The notes: generated by a model not told the origin, from the sequence alone. 64,000 nt of DNA from Diphasiastrum complanatum (GCA_029204225.1 CM055100.1:53237763-53301762), one strand, 5' to 3'. Counted from the first letter of the stretch, positions 1 through 13,169 are shown. Numbers and translations: made by a program.

Positions 1-1044
1 GCTGTATGTTACTTCGCTCCACAGACTTCGGCGTTTGCTGAATTTGGTGGGGACCCATTTCAGGCACTCTCAGATGATATTGCTGTTTTTTCTTAGCAGG
101 GCTACATTTTGTTAGCAGGAGATTTCAACACCCGTACTAGCTCAAGACAGACAGAATTTCATGCAAATACTGACGTTCTTCGGCTTCATCCTCTGGATAT
201 GGCATTTGATCGAGTATCACAGGATGCACACACTTAAGTTACATCTTTTGGAGAGCAGTTGATTACTCTTGCGGAGACACATTCTCTGGCCATCTTGAAT
301 GGCCTCACACAGTGGCCTTCCTCATCAGCGTTTACATGTTATCCTCATGGTGGAAGACATAGTGTAGTTGACTACTTTATTGGATCACCCACTTTGATCC
401 CTCACATCTCTGATTTCTCCATTACACCTACCATTTCTAATCACTCACTCCTACGCCTCTCACTGGGTCACATAACCCCATCTTCTAAAGTTCCACGCTC
501 CTCTTCTACTAACAAACGTGTTGCCTTTACTCACTCTGGACTCGCCAACTACACCACAACCATGTCCCAACTACTTACTCACTTCCCTTTCACGGCATCA
601 GTTGAGCAACAAGCCACTTTTCTCTCTAAATCCCTCTTATCTGCAGCGTCCTCATCTTTCCCCACCAAGACGATATCATCTCATAGACATGTTCACAACC
701 GCTGGTATGATGCAGAATGTCTCTCTCTTCACAAACATGTGGCAAATGCCAGATTACACTCCCCTGCAACACTCAAACAACACCAGAAAAAGTATCGTAA
801 AGCCACCAGAACAAAAAAGATAACATACCTACGATCACTCTGCCAAAGGTTGATCGATTCTTTAGATTCCTCTTCCTCCTCCTTTTTCTGGAAACATTTC
901 ACCAAATCCTCTTCGACTTTGGCCCCCATCGCAACCGAATCTTGGGTTGAATATGCCACAAAACTTTATACCCTAGACTCCCCTCCTACCTTACTCTCAC
1001 CACGACCTGCCCGCTGCACGCTTTTTACTCCCACACATGGTTGA
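1..1044 (+). pseudogene. LINE endonuclease domain and linker (degenerate)
   Basis: Encodes the middle and end of an exonuclease-endonuclease-phosphatase domain. Residues equivalent to the GDFN motif are present near 120 (Asn-Thr follows, where copy B has Asn-Ala). After a frame change, the open stretch from 259 contains the HSVVDYF...SNHSLL pattern, which corresponds to the terminal D-x-x and S-(D/N)-H active-site region of L1 endonucleases. A basic Ser/Lys-rich linker follows. An in-frame TAG near 94 and a stop near 236 break it. In a live element this domain nicks target DNA for target-primed reverse transcription. Confidence 0.75.
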
Positions 1045-1050
1045 AAATGC

Positions 1051-2347
1051 CTTAACCATGCCAAACTTCATAAAGCCACTGACTATGATTCACTAAACGT
1101 GGATTTCCTAAAACCTGTAGCACATCCTATCTCGCCCTTTATTGCTCATGCTTTTAACACTATTGTGACCTCTGGTTTACCTACCGCATGGTGTACTAAT
1201 ATTCTTCATCCCATTCTCAAGGCAAGCGATCCCATAAATGTAGAAAACTACCGTACTATTATGATTGGTCACACTTTGGCTAAGATTTATGGTTCCATTT
1301 TACAGACGGATACTGGATCTTTTGCTGAGACTGAGGATTTACATGCTATGGGTCAGGCTGGGTTCAGACCAAGATACTCTACCTCAGATCAGATTTTCAT
1401 TTTGCGATGCATCACTGAGGAGGCACGACATCAGAGACAAAGAGTTTATTGTTGCTTTGTGGATTTCCGCAAAGCTTTTGACTCAGTTCCGAGACACCTC
1501 CTTTTCTAGAGATTATCTTTGCTTGGCTTCACAAACGAGACTATTGCCGCGATCATTACTTTATATGAGCAAGTTTGGGCGCGGTTCAAGGACGGTAGTG
1601 ATTGGTCCTCGCTGATCCACTCTACCATTGGAGTGAAACAGGGCTTGCCCCTTATCTCCTACTCTCTTTGCACCATATATTGATGACCTCGAGCGGATTA
1701 TTCGAGAGGAAGGTAGAGAGGGCTGTCCCTTAGCAGATATTATTATCCCCATTCTCCTATACGCTGATGATGTGGTTCTTCTCCCATCCTCTGCAGCTGG
1801 CTTACAGAGACACCTCTCTGCTTTACATCACTTCTGTCAGCTTTGGGGATTGACGGTTAATACTAAGAAGACCAAGATTATGGTGTTCAACACCAATAGA
1901 CAGCATATGAGAGATGTGACCTTCTATTATGATGGGCTGCCAATTGAGATTGTGACCTCTTACACTTATTTGGGAGTACTTTTTTCTGGTCCGCTACTCA
2001 CATTTCGACCGGCAGCCCTCACCAGACTCCGTAAGGGGCACACTTCTCTTGTTCATATGGAGAGATTCTGTTCCACATATTATGTACAGGACCCTGCTAC
2101 CAGATGCTTACTATTTTCTACCACTGTCTCCCCGGTTGTTTTATACTCTGCTGAGACTTGGTGTCCAAATTTATCACGTGATACTTGGAGGGATCTTACT
2201 CGTATCCAGATTCTCATGCTTAGCAGGATGATTAGGGCTAAGCCCTCAGTGCCACATGATATCATATTAGCGGAGTTTGCTTCTCCTCCCTTGGTTATTG
2301 GTGCTATGTTTCAGATCATTACCTTTCTTCACGGATATCAGAGTTAG
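1051..2347 (+). pseudogene. LINE reverse transcriptase (degenerate)
   Basis: Three frames carry successive non-LTR RT blocks. 1099-1509 has the P-I-(L)-K...ENYRTI block, a GFRP-x-S-T-x-DQIF block and FVDFRKAFDSV, the first catalytic aspartate motif. After a frameshift, 1765-1800 has YADDVVLL, the catalytic core, and downstream a GL-x-VN-x-x-KTK-x-MVF block typical of LINE RTs. The frame is interrupted at about 1507 and again before 1770. The enzyme would copy LINE RNA at the nicked target; this copy cannot. Confidence 0.85.
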
Positions 2348-2654
2348 ACACTTCCAAATATATTGTTGTTGCTCTCACTTCATCACGCACCATTGCTGGA
2401 CAGGGGGCCAAGCATTCTTGGTTTGGCAATGTCTTAGCCCTTCTTCAGACTTGGGGCTTATCTATACTTGATCTGCCGAGCGGGACTCATGCTTATATCA
2501 GACAGCATATTTATCGTAGCTACATACGCACTATATGGTAACAGCCCGACCCTGATAAGGTCAAGATACATTTCTATGGCACACATCTACTACGGGTACC
2601 CCTGTCCTTCCAGCATATCTTACACAGCCATTATCTTTTGGTCTGTGATACCGT

Positions 2655-3185
2655 ATGGGACAGCTCCGAGTCTCTTCTCATCAGCTGGCTATTGAGACGG
2701 GTAGATACACGGACACTCCCAGATTGCAGAGGATATGTCAGCTTTGTTCTCTTCATGAAATGGAGGATGAGTTCCATTTCATCTTTCGTTGTCCAGTATA
2801 TTACGAGATCAGGGGGCGTTACCATTGTTTATACAGAGATACCCCTCACAGAGATACCCCTCTCACGTTGCGATCGTTCCTCGAGTATCCAGACTCCAGA
2901 TGTGTAGGTCTTCTATTGAGAGAGATGTATACTCTACGAGCTTCACTTCTACCTACCACAGATATGGATCATAGCCAGGCTCATATTACCCAGTTTTTCC
3001 AGAAACAAGACAGAGAGGACATTTCCGTTTTGGATTTTGAAGTCCCCACTCGGAGATCGAAGACACAGAGAGTCTCACATATTTCTGCTAGATCCAGGAT
3101 CACTAGATCTTCACGGGCTTCTCGCCAGTCCATAGCACGCTCCACTACTACTATCACTCATTATTTTCAGCTTACTCGTAGCTAG
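2655..3185 (+). pseudogene. LINE ORF2 C-terminal CCHC region
   Basis: An open stretch of 176 codons. It carries C-x2-C-x8-H (CQLC...EFHF) followed by an F-x-CP-x-Y-x-x-IR pattern. This Cys/His motif is usual at the C-terminus of L1-type ORF2 proteins, downstream of the RT. A Ser/Arg-rich tail follows. A stop separates it from the RT block, so the ORF is broken. The first codon used by the open frame is not a real start. Confidence 0.7.
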
Positions 3186-4020
<835 letters not shown>

Positions 4021-4035
4021 ACTAACCCTTTCAAT

Positions 4036-4151
4036 GAAATTGATGAGCAAATGGAGGACACACTGGACTCCAAAAGCTCGCAAGCACTTATCACCACAGG
4101 TTCAGCAAACCTCACCTGCTCGTCACAGAAACAAGAATCACAAAAAGTTTG

Positions 4152-4227
<76 letters not shown>

Positions 4228-4860
4228 CAACAGATTGCAGAACATGTACCTTCTTCAGACGAAACTTCCAACAAAATATCTTGCTTGGAAAAACAGGTCG
4301 AAGAGACAAAGACATGGGCAGCACTCTTCAAACCGGATGATATGGGCAGCAAACTCTCATCACTTGCAAAACAGGTTGAAGAAACGACATCAATCCTCAA
4401 ACAAGGTAATCACGCCCATATCTCAGCCTCTATAACAATTTGGAGACAGTTTTGGATGAACAAGCTAGATGAGCTGAAAAAAGGCTCTTAATATTAGAGT
4501 AAGAGGTATTGCCAACGGCGATAAACCAATAGACGAAGCTACAGATTTACTCGTTTCCAAGTTATCTCATGTTGTTGATGGGTTTGATACGGCATGGCGT
4601 AGTAAATTTGATGACAACGTTCTTTTTATCAAATTTCGCTCTCTTCAACACCGCAATGCAGCCCTTCGGCTTAGAACAAAACTCAAAGGCTTTTTCAATT
4701 ATATGGATGATGATTTGAGAAATACCCAATGGTTAGCAAGGAAAAAGATTATTCACGAAGCAAAGAAAAAGGGCAAAGGGTCATTTTTATCGACGGCAAC
4801 CCAAGATATTTCGACCTCCTCTCACACTAGGAACTTGGGGCTCCGGGGTTTTAGGAGATG
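4036..4860 (+). pseudogene. LINE ORF1-like protein (degenerate, microsatellite inside)
   Basis: A discontinuous coding region. After an acidic N-terminus, a 70-base CT run interrupts the frame. Beyond it lie two heptad-like segments around LEKQVEETK and LAKQVEETT that suggest a coiled coil. Then comes a segment NIRVRGI...LFIKFRSLQHRNAALRLR... with the beta-alpha-beta flavour of the RRM-like fold of L1 ORF1 proteins, followed by a lysine-rich tail. Coiled coil plus RRM plus basic tail, directly upstream of an endonuclease, matches the layout of LINE ORF1 RNA-binding proteins. Identification is by layout, not by a strong signature. Confidence 0.55.
4155..4224. repeat. (CT)n microsatellite in LINE ORF1
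   Basis: About 70 bases of uninterrupted CT inside the ORF1-like coding region; read in frame it gives a Ser-Leu run. Confidence 0.97.
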
Positions 4861-4877
4861 GACATTTGTTCAACTTT

Positions 4878-5600
4878 ATCAATGTTTCATGGGCGCGTTT
4901 CGTACGTCGTTTCGAAACGCGTTTGAAACACGCATGAAACATCTGGTTTAGGTTCGAAACGGGGAAAAAAATTTAGGTTTTTTTTCTTTTTGAAAATGTG
5001 TTTTTGAGGGTTTTTGGGGTTTACAGATGTCATAGAAAGTCTAGTAACAAGTAGATACATCCAATTTCATGAAAATGCTCTAGAGAATGCAATTTCAAGA
5101 GGAGAAGCTGTGTATGGTGACTATGGTCACTTTCCTCAATCAATTATTGATATTGTCATGGATAGGTTATTAGGTTGCGAGAATCTGTTCATGCCCATTG
5201 CCAGTACATACTACAAAGCTTACGGCGCGGTTTTTGGGGTTTGCAGATGTCATAGACAGTCTAGTAACAAGTAGATACATCCAATTTCATGAGAGTGCTC
5301 TAGAGAAATTAGAATGCAATTTCAAGGAGAGAAGCTGTGTATGGTGACTATGGTCACTTTCCTCAGTCAATTATTGATACTATCATGGATAGGTTATTAG
5401 GTTGCGAGAATCTGTTCATGCCCATTGCCAGTACATACAACAAAGCTTATGGCGCGGTTTCAAAAAAAAAAAAAATTGGTTTTTTTTTTTTTCAGTCGTT
5501 TCGAACACTGAAATGGCGTTTCGAAACGGGGTCATTTCGTACGTCCCGTTTCGAACGCGTTTCAGAGTTCGAAACGCGTTTTGAGGAAACACTTCGGGTT
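4878..5600. repeat. Inserted element with palindromic GTTTCGAAAC ends and a tandem ~220-bp duplication
   Basis: Both edges are dense in the palindrome GTTTCGAAAC and in TTTCGTACGTC: 4885-4960 on the left and 5495-5590 on the right. Between them a ~220-base unit occurs twice in tandem (about 5010-5229 and 5230-5460). Each unit starts near GGGGTTT(A/G)CAGATGTCATAGA and ends near AAAGCTTA(C/T)GGCGCGG. The unit is open for ~75 codons (GDYGHFPQSIID... and LLGCENLFMPIAS...) and looks like copied coding sequence, but I do not recognise the protein. No clean target-site duplication is visible. Probably a non-autonomous DNA element that picked up host sequence. Confidence 0.6.
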
Positions 5601-5635
5601 TAGGAGTTGCCCGAGATCCCCTACCATTTTGAGAC

Positions 5636-6205
5636 TTGGCTTCTAAAATTGCAATGGTTTTTTATCATCATCATTGGCAGGAGATTATAATGATTTTATT
5701 AGCAAATGTGACATTTTGCTGTTGGCTGAAACCCATGAGTCTTTATATCATCCTCTTCCACATATACAGGATTACTCTTGGCAATGGGCATTCTATTTTT
5801 CGCCCATTTGTGAGGAGAAAAACCTGCCGTGGATCTGGCGGAGTAGCTTGTTTATACAGAGCCACCGCAGTTAAGATGGTTAAGCAAGATCCATATGCTC
5901 GATATATATGGCTACATACTATTGGTTCATTATTGGGATTACCTCATGACATTTATATGGCTGTATGTTACTTTGCTCCACAGACTTCGGCGTTTGCTGA
6001 ATTTGGTGGGGACCCATTTCAGGCACTCTCAGATGATATTGTTGTATTTTCTCAGCAGGGCTACATTTTATTAGCAGGAGATTTCAACGCCCGTACTAGC
6101 TCCAGACAGACAGAATTTCATGCGAATACTGACTTTCTTCGGCTTCATCCTCTGGATATGGGACTTGATCGAGTATCACAGGATGCACACACTTCAGTTA
6201 CCTCT
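5636..6205 (+). pseudogene. LINE endonuclease domain, copy B (frameshifted)
   Basis: Two overlapping frames together give an L1-type endonuclease. 5674-5874 encodes the early strand with ILLLAETHES, the catalytic glutamate region (x-x-ETH). After a frameshift, the frame containing GSGGVACLYR continues to VCYFAPQ and LAGDFNARTS, which contains the conserved GDFN motif. Homology to copy A ends at about 6203, before the D-x-x/S-D-H block. The protein would therefore be catalytically incomplete even without the frameshift. Confidence 0.75.
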
Positions 6206-9000
6206 CAAGATGATCTGAGTGTTAATTATGGGTATGTCTTCCCCCTTGAATTTGTTCCTCTAAATTCAGAACTTTCTACAAATAGATAATCAACTTGAGA
6301 TTGGTCTCCACGTGTGTAGGAGTTATGGCAAATTTGGCTCGGATAATATGGTGCGGAACAAAAGGCTTGGTTCATATCATTCATGAAAACATAGAGATGT
6401 GGAGTTGCTAAAGGCTAGCCCAATCCGATATCGTAAGCATATTACAACATATTTTTGTTCAGTTATAGTTGTGGTGGTTGCCAAATGTGAAAGAGTCGTA
6501 GGACACTTTGTGTAGCATGTATGAAATGTATCCATAGGGGGTGTGGTTGGGACCTTGAAGCACTCCCATACTCAAAGGTGCCGACTACCTATTCATGTGA
6601 TCCAAGAGGTGATCTCTCTATGAAGTGGGACTTGTCATCTCAAAATGTGGGCCAATCTCCATGGCTTGTTGGAAAGCTTCATAATGTTGTTCCACTTGAA
6701 TAAATGTGGATGAAGATGCGAGTACCTTATTATATATCTCAAAAACATGGATGAATGAGGATATATCATAGTTCATGAATATCGCCACATTAAACAACCA
6801 CCAACAAACACAATCTATTATTGTATAAGACATGTCCCACAAAACTAGATTCACATAAGAAACATGACATAGAATTTATTATATTTCGAGCTTGCTAGGC
6901 CCATTGACACATTTTGAGGCCCTTTCACCTCTTTTGGGGTCTTGGGGCCCAAAAACAAATTTGTTTCAAATTTGCAAGTTCAAGTGCTTAGTGCATTCAA
7001 AAGGTCGATAAACGAGTTTGTATGCCACATAGTCTTCACTTCACTTTGGGACAGCTTGGGCTTTCTTCACACCAGTTATAGGTCATTTTTAGGGAATTTT
7101 CCAAGAAGACAAGATTTGCCATTTGTGCAATATGGCCTAGGTTGCAAAAGAAGCATTTTATCTATTGATGCCTAATATATTATAGGATTAGAGAGATATC
7201 TCATTGCCTCTTTCGAGATCAACCACTCACGCCTCACTTATTGATGTCATTTGAAGACCAGAGAAGCGTTGCCCTAGTAATCCAAAAGATGTTTAAATTG
7301 AGGAGCAAGAGTCATAGTCAAAGCAAGAAACAAGTATCTCCTTTAGGCCACTGAACCAATTTCCAAAGACAATGTCATCAACCTTCGAGACTTGTAGCTA
7401 TAACAGTCTTGATAAGTCACGTTCCACGAGCACTTATACACCCGTCACAACATGCAATACCATCATCCACCATCATGACTTTTTTCAAGCAATTACCTTT
7501 AGGGTATCACTTCAAGTTTATCATTCTAAAAAGGTAGATATTCATGCTCAACATATTGATCACAGACTATTGAATGGTTTTATGAAAGTCGTTCACCACA
7601 AGAATGTGGGAAGACCCATATAAGGAAAAAAAAGGAGCATTACACTGACAAGCATTGAACATATCACATTGGACATTTCAAAGAAATGTGTTATTTTTAC
7701 AATACAAACCAACTCAGATGACTTGAGATTGAATACAAGAAGATGGGCTCAGCCAATGTTGAAATAGGAGGATCATGTTTTTCTCGGTCGTAATGAAGGG
7801 AATTTGGAAAGTCGAAATAAACCAAGCAACGAGGAAAGAGTGAAAGAGAAAAAATTTCCTTTCTATCAGTATTTGAGAAAATTGAGACTGCTTTATCATT
7901 TTTTAAGAGGGCACATACACTTGAATGTTGGCAAATTTTGCGTTGACATACGACAGAAGAGCTAAGAGTTTGCTTTCAAATACACAGACTGAAATTTTAT
8001 GCACTTACTTCACCTCCTCCACTAGAAATTTGCATATACACTACTAACTGCAACTTGGAAAAGGCTGTCAAGCAAGAGTTTGCATGCCCACTAAAGCTTC
8101 CTACGCTGTTAAATGCCCCCAGCTGGCACACATATATCTCAAGCTCCCAGATGACTAGGATCGATTAATCTATTTCGGATAAGATGCACCTGACAGAACC
8201 AACAGTCATGAGCCCGTCTTTCAACTACTCTCGCAAATATTTTAATCATGAAGTTTACCGGCAGCTATCAAAACGTCTCCTACTACTTAATGTTGGGAAT
8301 AACATCGCCACACGTGTCAGAGTACCGCCGAGACCAGGTCCTACTAGATTATTTGCCTCCTAAAGCTCTGAATACGCAAGCATAGCAAGTTTCTTGAAAG
8401 GCTCCCTCTCATATTGGGAGCTCAACACTAAAGAACTCGTGTTATATGGTCAATTACACGACTCCAATCCCATCCGCGAAGACAGATCAATCAATCAAAC
8501 CCTGATTAACTTCAGAAATTTTGATATTGAAGAAAGCAAAAAGTGCTGAACAGAAGCCGCTATGCGAGATGCGTAGCAAATAATACGCACATGAAGCTTC
8601 ATGACTAAGGGCTTGCATTCTTCCATATCGTATCTAATATAATAAGAGGAGCTCAAAAACCATACCTCATCGACGTGCTCACCCATTCGTTGATGCAGAA
8701 ATGACTGTGCAAAAAGGACGCCAGGCGCAGGCCTGCTGCCCATTGCTCTCGCAGCTTGCCAAAACTTCCCAATCAATGTATGTGTGTATCCATCTATCTA
8801 TCTATCAATTAAACGGCAGCAAAGCCTTGTTTGGCCTGTGAGCCTCTGCTTTTCTCCCTTCTCATACGAAAATGAGCAGCAGCAGCAGCTCGTCGCCACG
8901 ATCAACGAGCACAAGCGCAAGCAAACACCGACCGAGTCAGGTAAGGAGTAGTAAGTAGTCGATTTAACTCGTGCAAGAGCCAAGTAGTCCAAGTGCAAGT
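6206..9000. other. No gene recognised
   Basis: Open frames here are short, start on non-ATG codons and show no recognisable motif. One exon-like stretch at 8660-8752 on the minus strand is discussed under rejected items. The composition is ordinary AT-rich plant intergenic DNA. Confidence 0.5.
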
Positions 9001-11100
9001 AATAAAAATTGTGTATATATATATATAGCTCATTTTAGGTCACCCACCCACAAAAAACTACAATGCCTATTTCATTGATCCATAATGTAAACTTTATGGA
9101 TGCAAATGCCCCTTCCATTTAGTAATGATTATGTGATTATAAGACATGTATAATCCATTATGCAATGGAATTCATCTTGGCACACAACATCTTCCTTATT
9201 CTTGACTCCCAAAAACTTTGGGCGAGACCCAAAAGGATTGAGTATAGACAAATTTGATAGTAATAACGAATTGAAAAATTGAAATTCACAGGATGAAGAA
9301 CCATATAGAGTTAAAGAAATTATATATTATGCAGTAGTGAACCTGGAACACCTTGATGGACGAAGATTTGATACTCTTGTGAATGGCAACCGATTCTACA
9401 AGTTTTGGCAGCCTGATTGAAAATATGATTTTTTTATCTTTATTTGATTTTGCAATTTTGTTGTTTTTATAATTTATTTTTTACAATTTAGAAAAGACAG
9501 TAAAAATGAAAAAAAAAATTGAAAAATAAAATTTTTGAAAAAAAAATTAATTTAAAAATCACTATCAGGGTCTGATTCTCATCCAAATAGTCATATTAAC
9601 GTCCGTCGACCTCCCAGATGATACATCCAGTTCAGCTTTACCTATATTGAGTGGGGCGAAGATGGGTTTGCAGTAGAAGTACCAGTTTTTAGTCTAGACA
9701 AGAGTTCATCTCTATGTCATTTTGGGAACCTTTACCGAGCATGATGCAGTCATTCTAAACCTTTCCTGATCTAACAAATGGATTCAAAACTCGGGCAAAG
9801 GTTGAAACCCTGAAAATTGTCATTAAATACAATACCTAGATGAATATTGGACTTAGGCGAGGGTTGAACCTTTGCCATTGTCAAAAGAACCTTCGCCGAT
9901 CTACACCAGTGCTCAAAAACCTTCGCGGAGAATTCTGAAAGCTATTATCATAGTACTGAACACGCCCGCAAATATTTGTCTATAACTGATCAGCCAAACT
10001 AGCACTTTGTCCAATAGACCCTCCAAATTTGTTGATAAAAGAGTCCATTTCGAGTTCATTTCTCACGAGTGCTACCAAAGCTCTTGCCAATTTTTTTTGC
10101 GACCAAACTTTCTGAGAACTTTCTATCAACCTTCTAACAACTCTCAAGTCTTGTCTCTTGTCTTGAGTATCTTACCTACTTTATTACTACCGTTATGTCT
10201 TCTACCGAGTCTGATACCTCTGTTCCACTCAGATCCATAATCCAGCATGATGTTCCAACCTCAATAGTGGCTTTGGCTACCACTGACAATGTGGCAGAAT
10301 GGCGTTGGGGATCCACGCCATTGGCTTTTCAAACAAAACATGTATCAATCACTAAGGAGTAGTGCACAAGGTGCAGGTAAAGGAGGTTGTCCTTGTTGCC
10401 ATAAGCATCATTTTTGGCACCAGGCCTAATCCATCTCATAAACAGGGCAATGTCATGTCTAAGCCTTTTGTTGATACCAGATTTTCTAAGTACCACACAT
10501 GGTTATCTCATGGAGAGCCCAATGATTCAGGCAACATCTATTACAGCTCCCTAAATCTCCGATTGCCTTGAAGGTTGACGCATGTCCCATTGCAGTGATG
10601 ACGCACCGTATCCACTCATCCATAGGGTCACTATCGACCCACCCCCATGCACTAGAGTTATCGACATCCTCATGCCAAGTCAAGCCTCCGACGATAATTG
10701 GCGTCCCATACCACCAGCCATCACCCTTGGCTCTCCTTAGCACACATCTCCTGACCTGGACATACAGCCTGGCTACTGCACGTGCTCTCCATCCACCAAC
10801 TCCCGGGTAGACTAAGTGAATGGAAAAAGAGAATCTCCCACCACTATCTAGGCATAGCATAGTGGGTCCCATCAAGCATAGTCCCACCGGCAACACGTGA
10901 CACGACCTAGGATGGTGGCGCGTGACACCATCACATGTCAAAAATGCCAAACCTGCGTGATGGACCTATGTCATGCCGCTTGCTAGGCCGTTACTGAAGG
11001 GCGTACCGTTATCGTACATAACATTTTCTTCCCCATAAAAAAAACTCCTTTCTATGGGAGAAAACCAAGGAATCTAGATCTCAGATCGACTTCCTTCTCT
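9001..11100. other. Unassigned; AT-rich block, then GC-richer block
   Basis: 9420-9560 is very A/T-rich with homopolymers. 9640-9935 contains several copies or near copies of the GGCGAAGGTT motif, in both orientations, also found in the leader of the tRNA-Asp-primed retroelement at 44.8-45.7 kb. This may be a scrap of the same family. 10570-10990 is clearly richer in G+C but has stops in all frames over any long stretch. No gene could be supported. Confidence 0.4.
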
Positions 11101-11121
11101 CATGTGTCCTCATCGTCTCAC

Positions 11122-11930
11122 TTACCTTTCCAAATGTTCAGAAATCAAACAATTTCTCAACTGATGACATCGAGTATCCATGATCTTGTCCAGTTCATGG
11201 GTTACAAAAGTAGTCAAATCCTCCAATAGCACTACATCATCTGTTGGAATCAGATTATCCTTTCCACCAAGTTGTTCCTTTACATTACTAGCATGGAATA
11301 CATGATGGACCTTAGCTCCAACATGAAGTTCTAGCCGATACGCAGTCCTACCAATCTTGTTAACAATCTTGAAAGGATAGCTATAACGTAGAGATAACTT
11401 CGGACATTTCTCCATTCGAAGTGTTTAGAATCCTTTAAGATTCTCAGATACACCCAATCACCACTCTCAAATTCTCGAGGAGAGCGGCTTCGGTTAGCAT
11501 AGAATTGGGCTCAATCTTGAGCCACGATCGAATGCTTTCCCAAGCCACCCGCAGCATTTTTTGCATATCTTGTAAGAAATCAGCTACAACTTGCACCTTG
11601 AGACCTTTGAGTCCAACGAAGATAGGGGAACGAGGCTGACAGTCATACAAGAACATAAAATGACTAAAACTAGTTGCAAACTACTTCATACTATTGTATA
11701 CAAACTCAACCATTGGGAGATACTTTTACCAATCTGATTGTCGCCTCAAAACATATGCACGAAGCATATCTTCCATTGACTCTTTGAAACGTTCAGTCCG
11801 ACCATCGGTTTTTAGGTGATCCGTAGATGAAATGCTTAAAGCAGTTTCCAGTCTCTCAAAGAGTGCCTGCCAAAACTTGCCAGTGAACTTGGAATCACGG
11901 TCACTAACAATATCGTTTGGCAAACCATAC
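11122..11930 (-). pseudogene. Chromovirus A integrase core end and C-terminus
   Basis: 11930-11726 encodes YGLPNDIVSDRDSKF (second catalytic Asp region) and, further on, TDGRTERF, the region of the catalytic Glu. 11415-11122 encodes KLSLRYSYPFKI...AYRLEL...VHHVFHASNVK, the GPF/Y-type C-terminal module of gypsy integrases. It then has a partial chromodomain-like start with IMDTRCHQLRN. The frame between them is broken, around 11450-11720. It continues the reading frame that stops at 16894 on the other side of copia D. Confidence 0.8.
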
Positions 11931-12576
11931 TGTCAAATTTTAGAGCTTAGGACTCATTTTTATCCTCAAATGATCAATAAGAGTGATCGGTAGCTTGGGA
12001 TCTTGATCTATATCGAGAGTAGCATCCAATTCTAGCTTCTACTTGACAATTTCTAGTGATCCAAGCAAGAACAATAAAAAATGCTGATCAAATGGCTTCA
12101 CACATGTGAATTACTGTCACTGTATGGCCTGCTAACTAAAAATTAGTTTACTTAAAAAATACAAAGCATTCATTCACAAGAAATTAGCTTAAGAGAGTGA
12201 AAACACAATGATTGCTCACAAACCAATGTTTCTCAAGGTTAGCCTCACAATGGATCCATCATGGATCAAGTACACAATCATGATAATCTCTCTTTAGGCT
12301 GCTTCCAGCATGTGTGGGACAGCTCATTGTACTCATCCATATCCACTTTGGATAAGATCTATCTAATTTGCCACATCATCCATTGGTGGTTTGTGTTGAC
12401 CTTCTAGATTCCTACAATCTAGGAGATAACTCCTACAATTTAGGAGATTCCATATTTGACTCAAATAAAATCTAAGTACAATGGATCTGAATATTACAAG
12501 TGTTCTTTCACACGTGTGGATCCACATAGATACCAAACAATTGCCTAAACCATGTGAAAATTGCTAAAATCTAACA
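11931..12576 (-). repeat. Copia D 3' LTR
   Basis: A 646-bp LTR. In element orientation it begins TGTTAGATTTTAG and ends CTAAAATTTGACA, giving TG...CA ends with a short inverted repeat. It aligns along its full length with 16210-16893. It contains one CACACGTGTG palindrome at 12509-12518. Confidence 0.92.
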
Positions 12577-12590
12577 CTCCTCCTCAATTT
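12577..12590 (-). other. Copia D polypurine tract
   Basis: In element orientation AAATTGAGGAGGAG lies immediately before the LTR's TGTTAG. This is the position and composition expected for the plus-strand primer. Confidence 0.75.
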
Positions 12591-13153
12591 TTACATGATA
12601 CATCTATGGTACATCTATCTACAACTCCTAAGGCTGATCTTAACTTGATAAATGAAGCCTTTGTTTGCAAGAACCCCTTTGCCACTAGCCTTGCCTTGTG
12701 TTTGTTGATGCTTCCATCTTGGTTGTACTTCAATCTAAAGATCCATTTGCACTCAAGCGGTCTTCTTCCATGAGGAAGATTCACAAGCTTCCATGTATGA
12801 TTGTCCATAAGAGCATCATACTCCTTTTGCATGGCATCCCTCCATTCTTGTGACTCCATAGCATCTATAAAGCAACTGGGCTCATCAAACATAGATGTTA
12901 GGAAAGTATAAGAGGTAAGTGAATGAAAATCTTCCTTTTGTTCACCTTTGTCAACATAGGTGAGTCTTGATGGCTCAGCCTTCCTTCTTGTAGATCTTCT
13001 TGGAGTACTCGGGTCTTGATGTGGATCCTCAAGATCTTGATCACATGTAGGCTCCTCCTCAAATCTTGCAAGATCTTTGACATAAGATGGATTAGAAGCA
13101 CTTTCACTCAACTTGTAGTAGTTACCTTCATCAAATGTAACATCTCTACTCAC
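12584..13153 (-). pseudogene. Copia D integrase tail / RT start fused to RNase H end
   Basis: An open 189-codon frame. It contains the Ser/Arg-rich integrase-RT linker, then EWRDAMQKEYDALMDNHTWKLV and WIFRLKYNQDG...HKARLVAKGF, the N-terminal block of copia RT. Directly after that comes KASFIKLRSALGVV, which resembles the conserved C-terminal end of copia RNase H. The palm with its YVDD motif and nearly all of RNase H are therefore missing, and the frame stays open across the join. Confidence 0.85.
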
Positions 13154-13169
13154 TAAAATCTTTTTAGTG

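Larger units (their letters stand above)
4030..6205 (+). mobile_element. L1-like LINE, copy B (5' portion, 3'-truncated)
   Basis: Same family as copy A: bases 5961-6200 repeat the window start. It carries an ORF1-like reading region, then an inserted palindrome-rich element (about 4880-5590), then the N-terminal two thirds of the endonuclease. Similarity to copy A stops at about 6203, so the RT half is missing. LINE insertions are normally 5'-truncated. A copy that keeps ORF1 and loses its 3' half implies later deletion or a second insertion at 6203. Confidence 0.75.

Noticed and set aside
8495-8776. Minus-strand exon-like stretch (MGSRPAPGVLFAQSFLHQRM) ending at GAG-GTATGG
   Set aside because: It has a plausible donor site and host-like codons, but the open frame starts on TTG, the internal ATG is unsupported, and no partner exon or known family could be found.
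10486-10950. 154-codon minus-strand ORF in the GC-richer block
   Set aside because: No motif, non-ATG start likely, and the opposite strand is equally open in part; composition explains the length.
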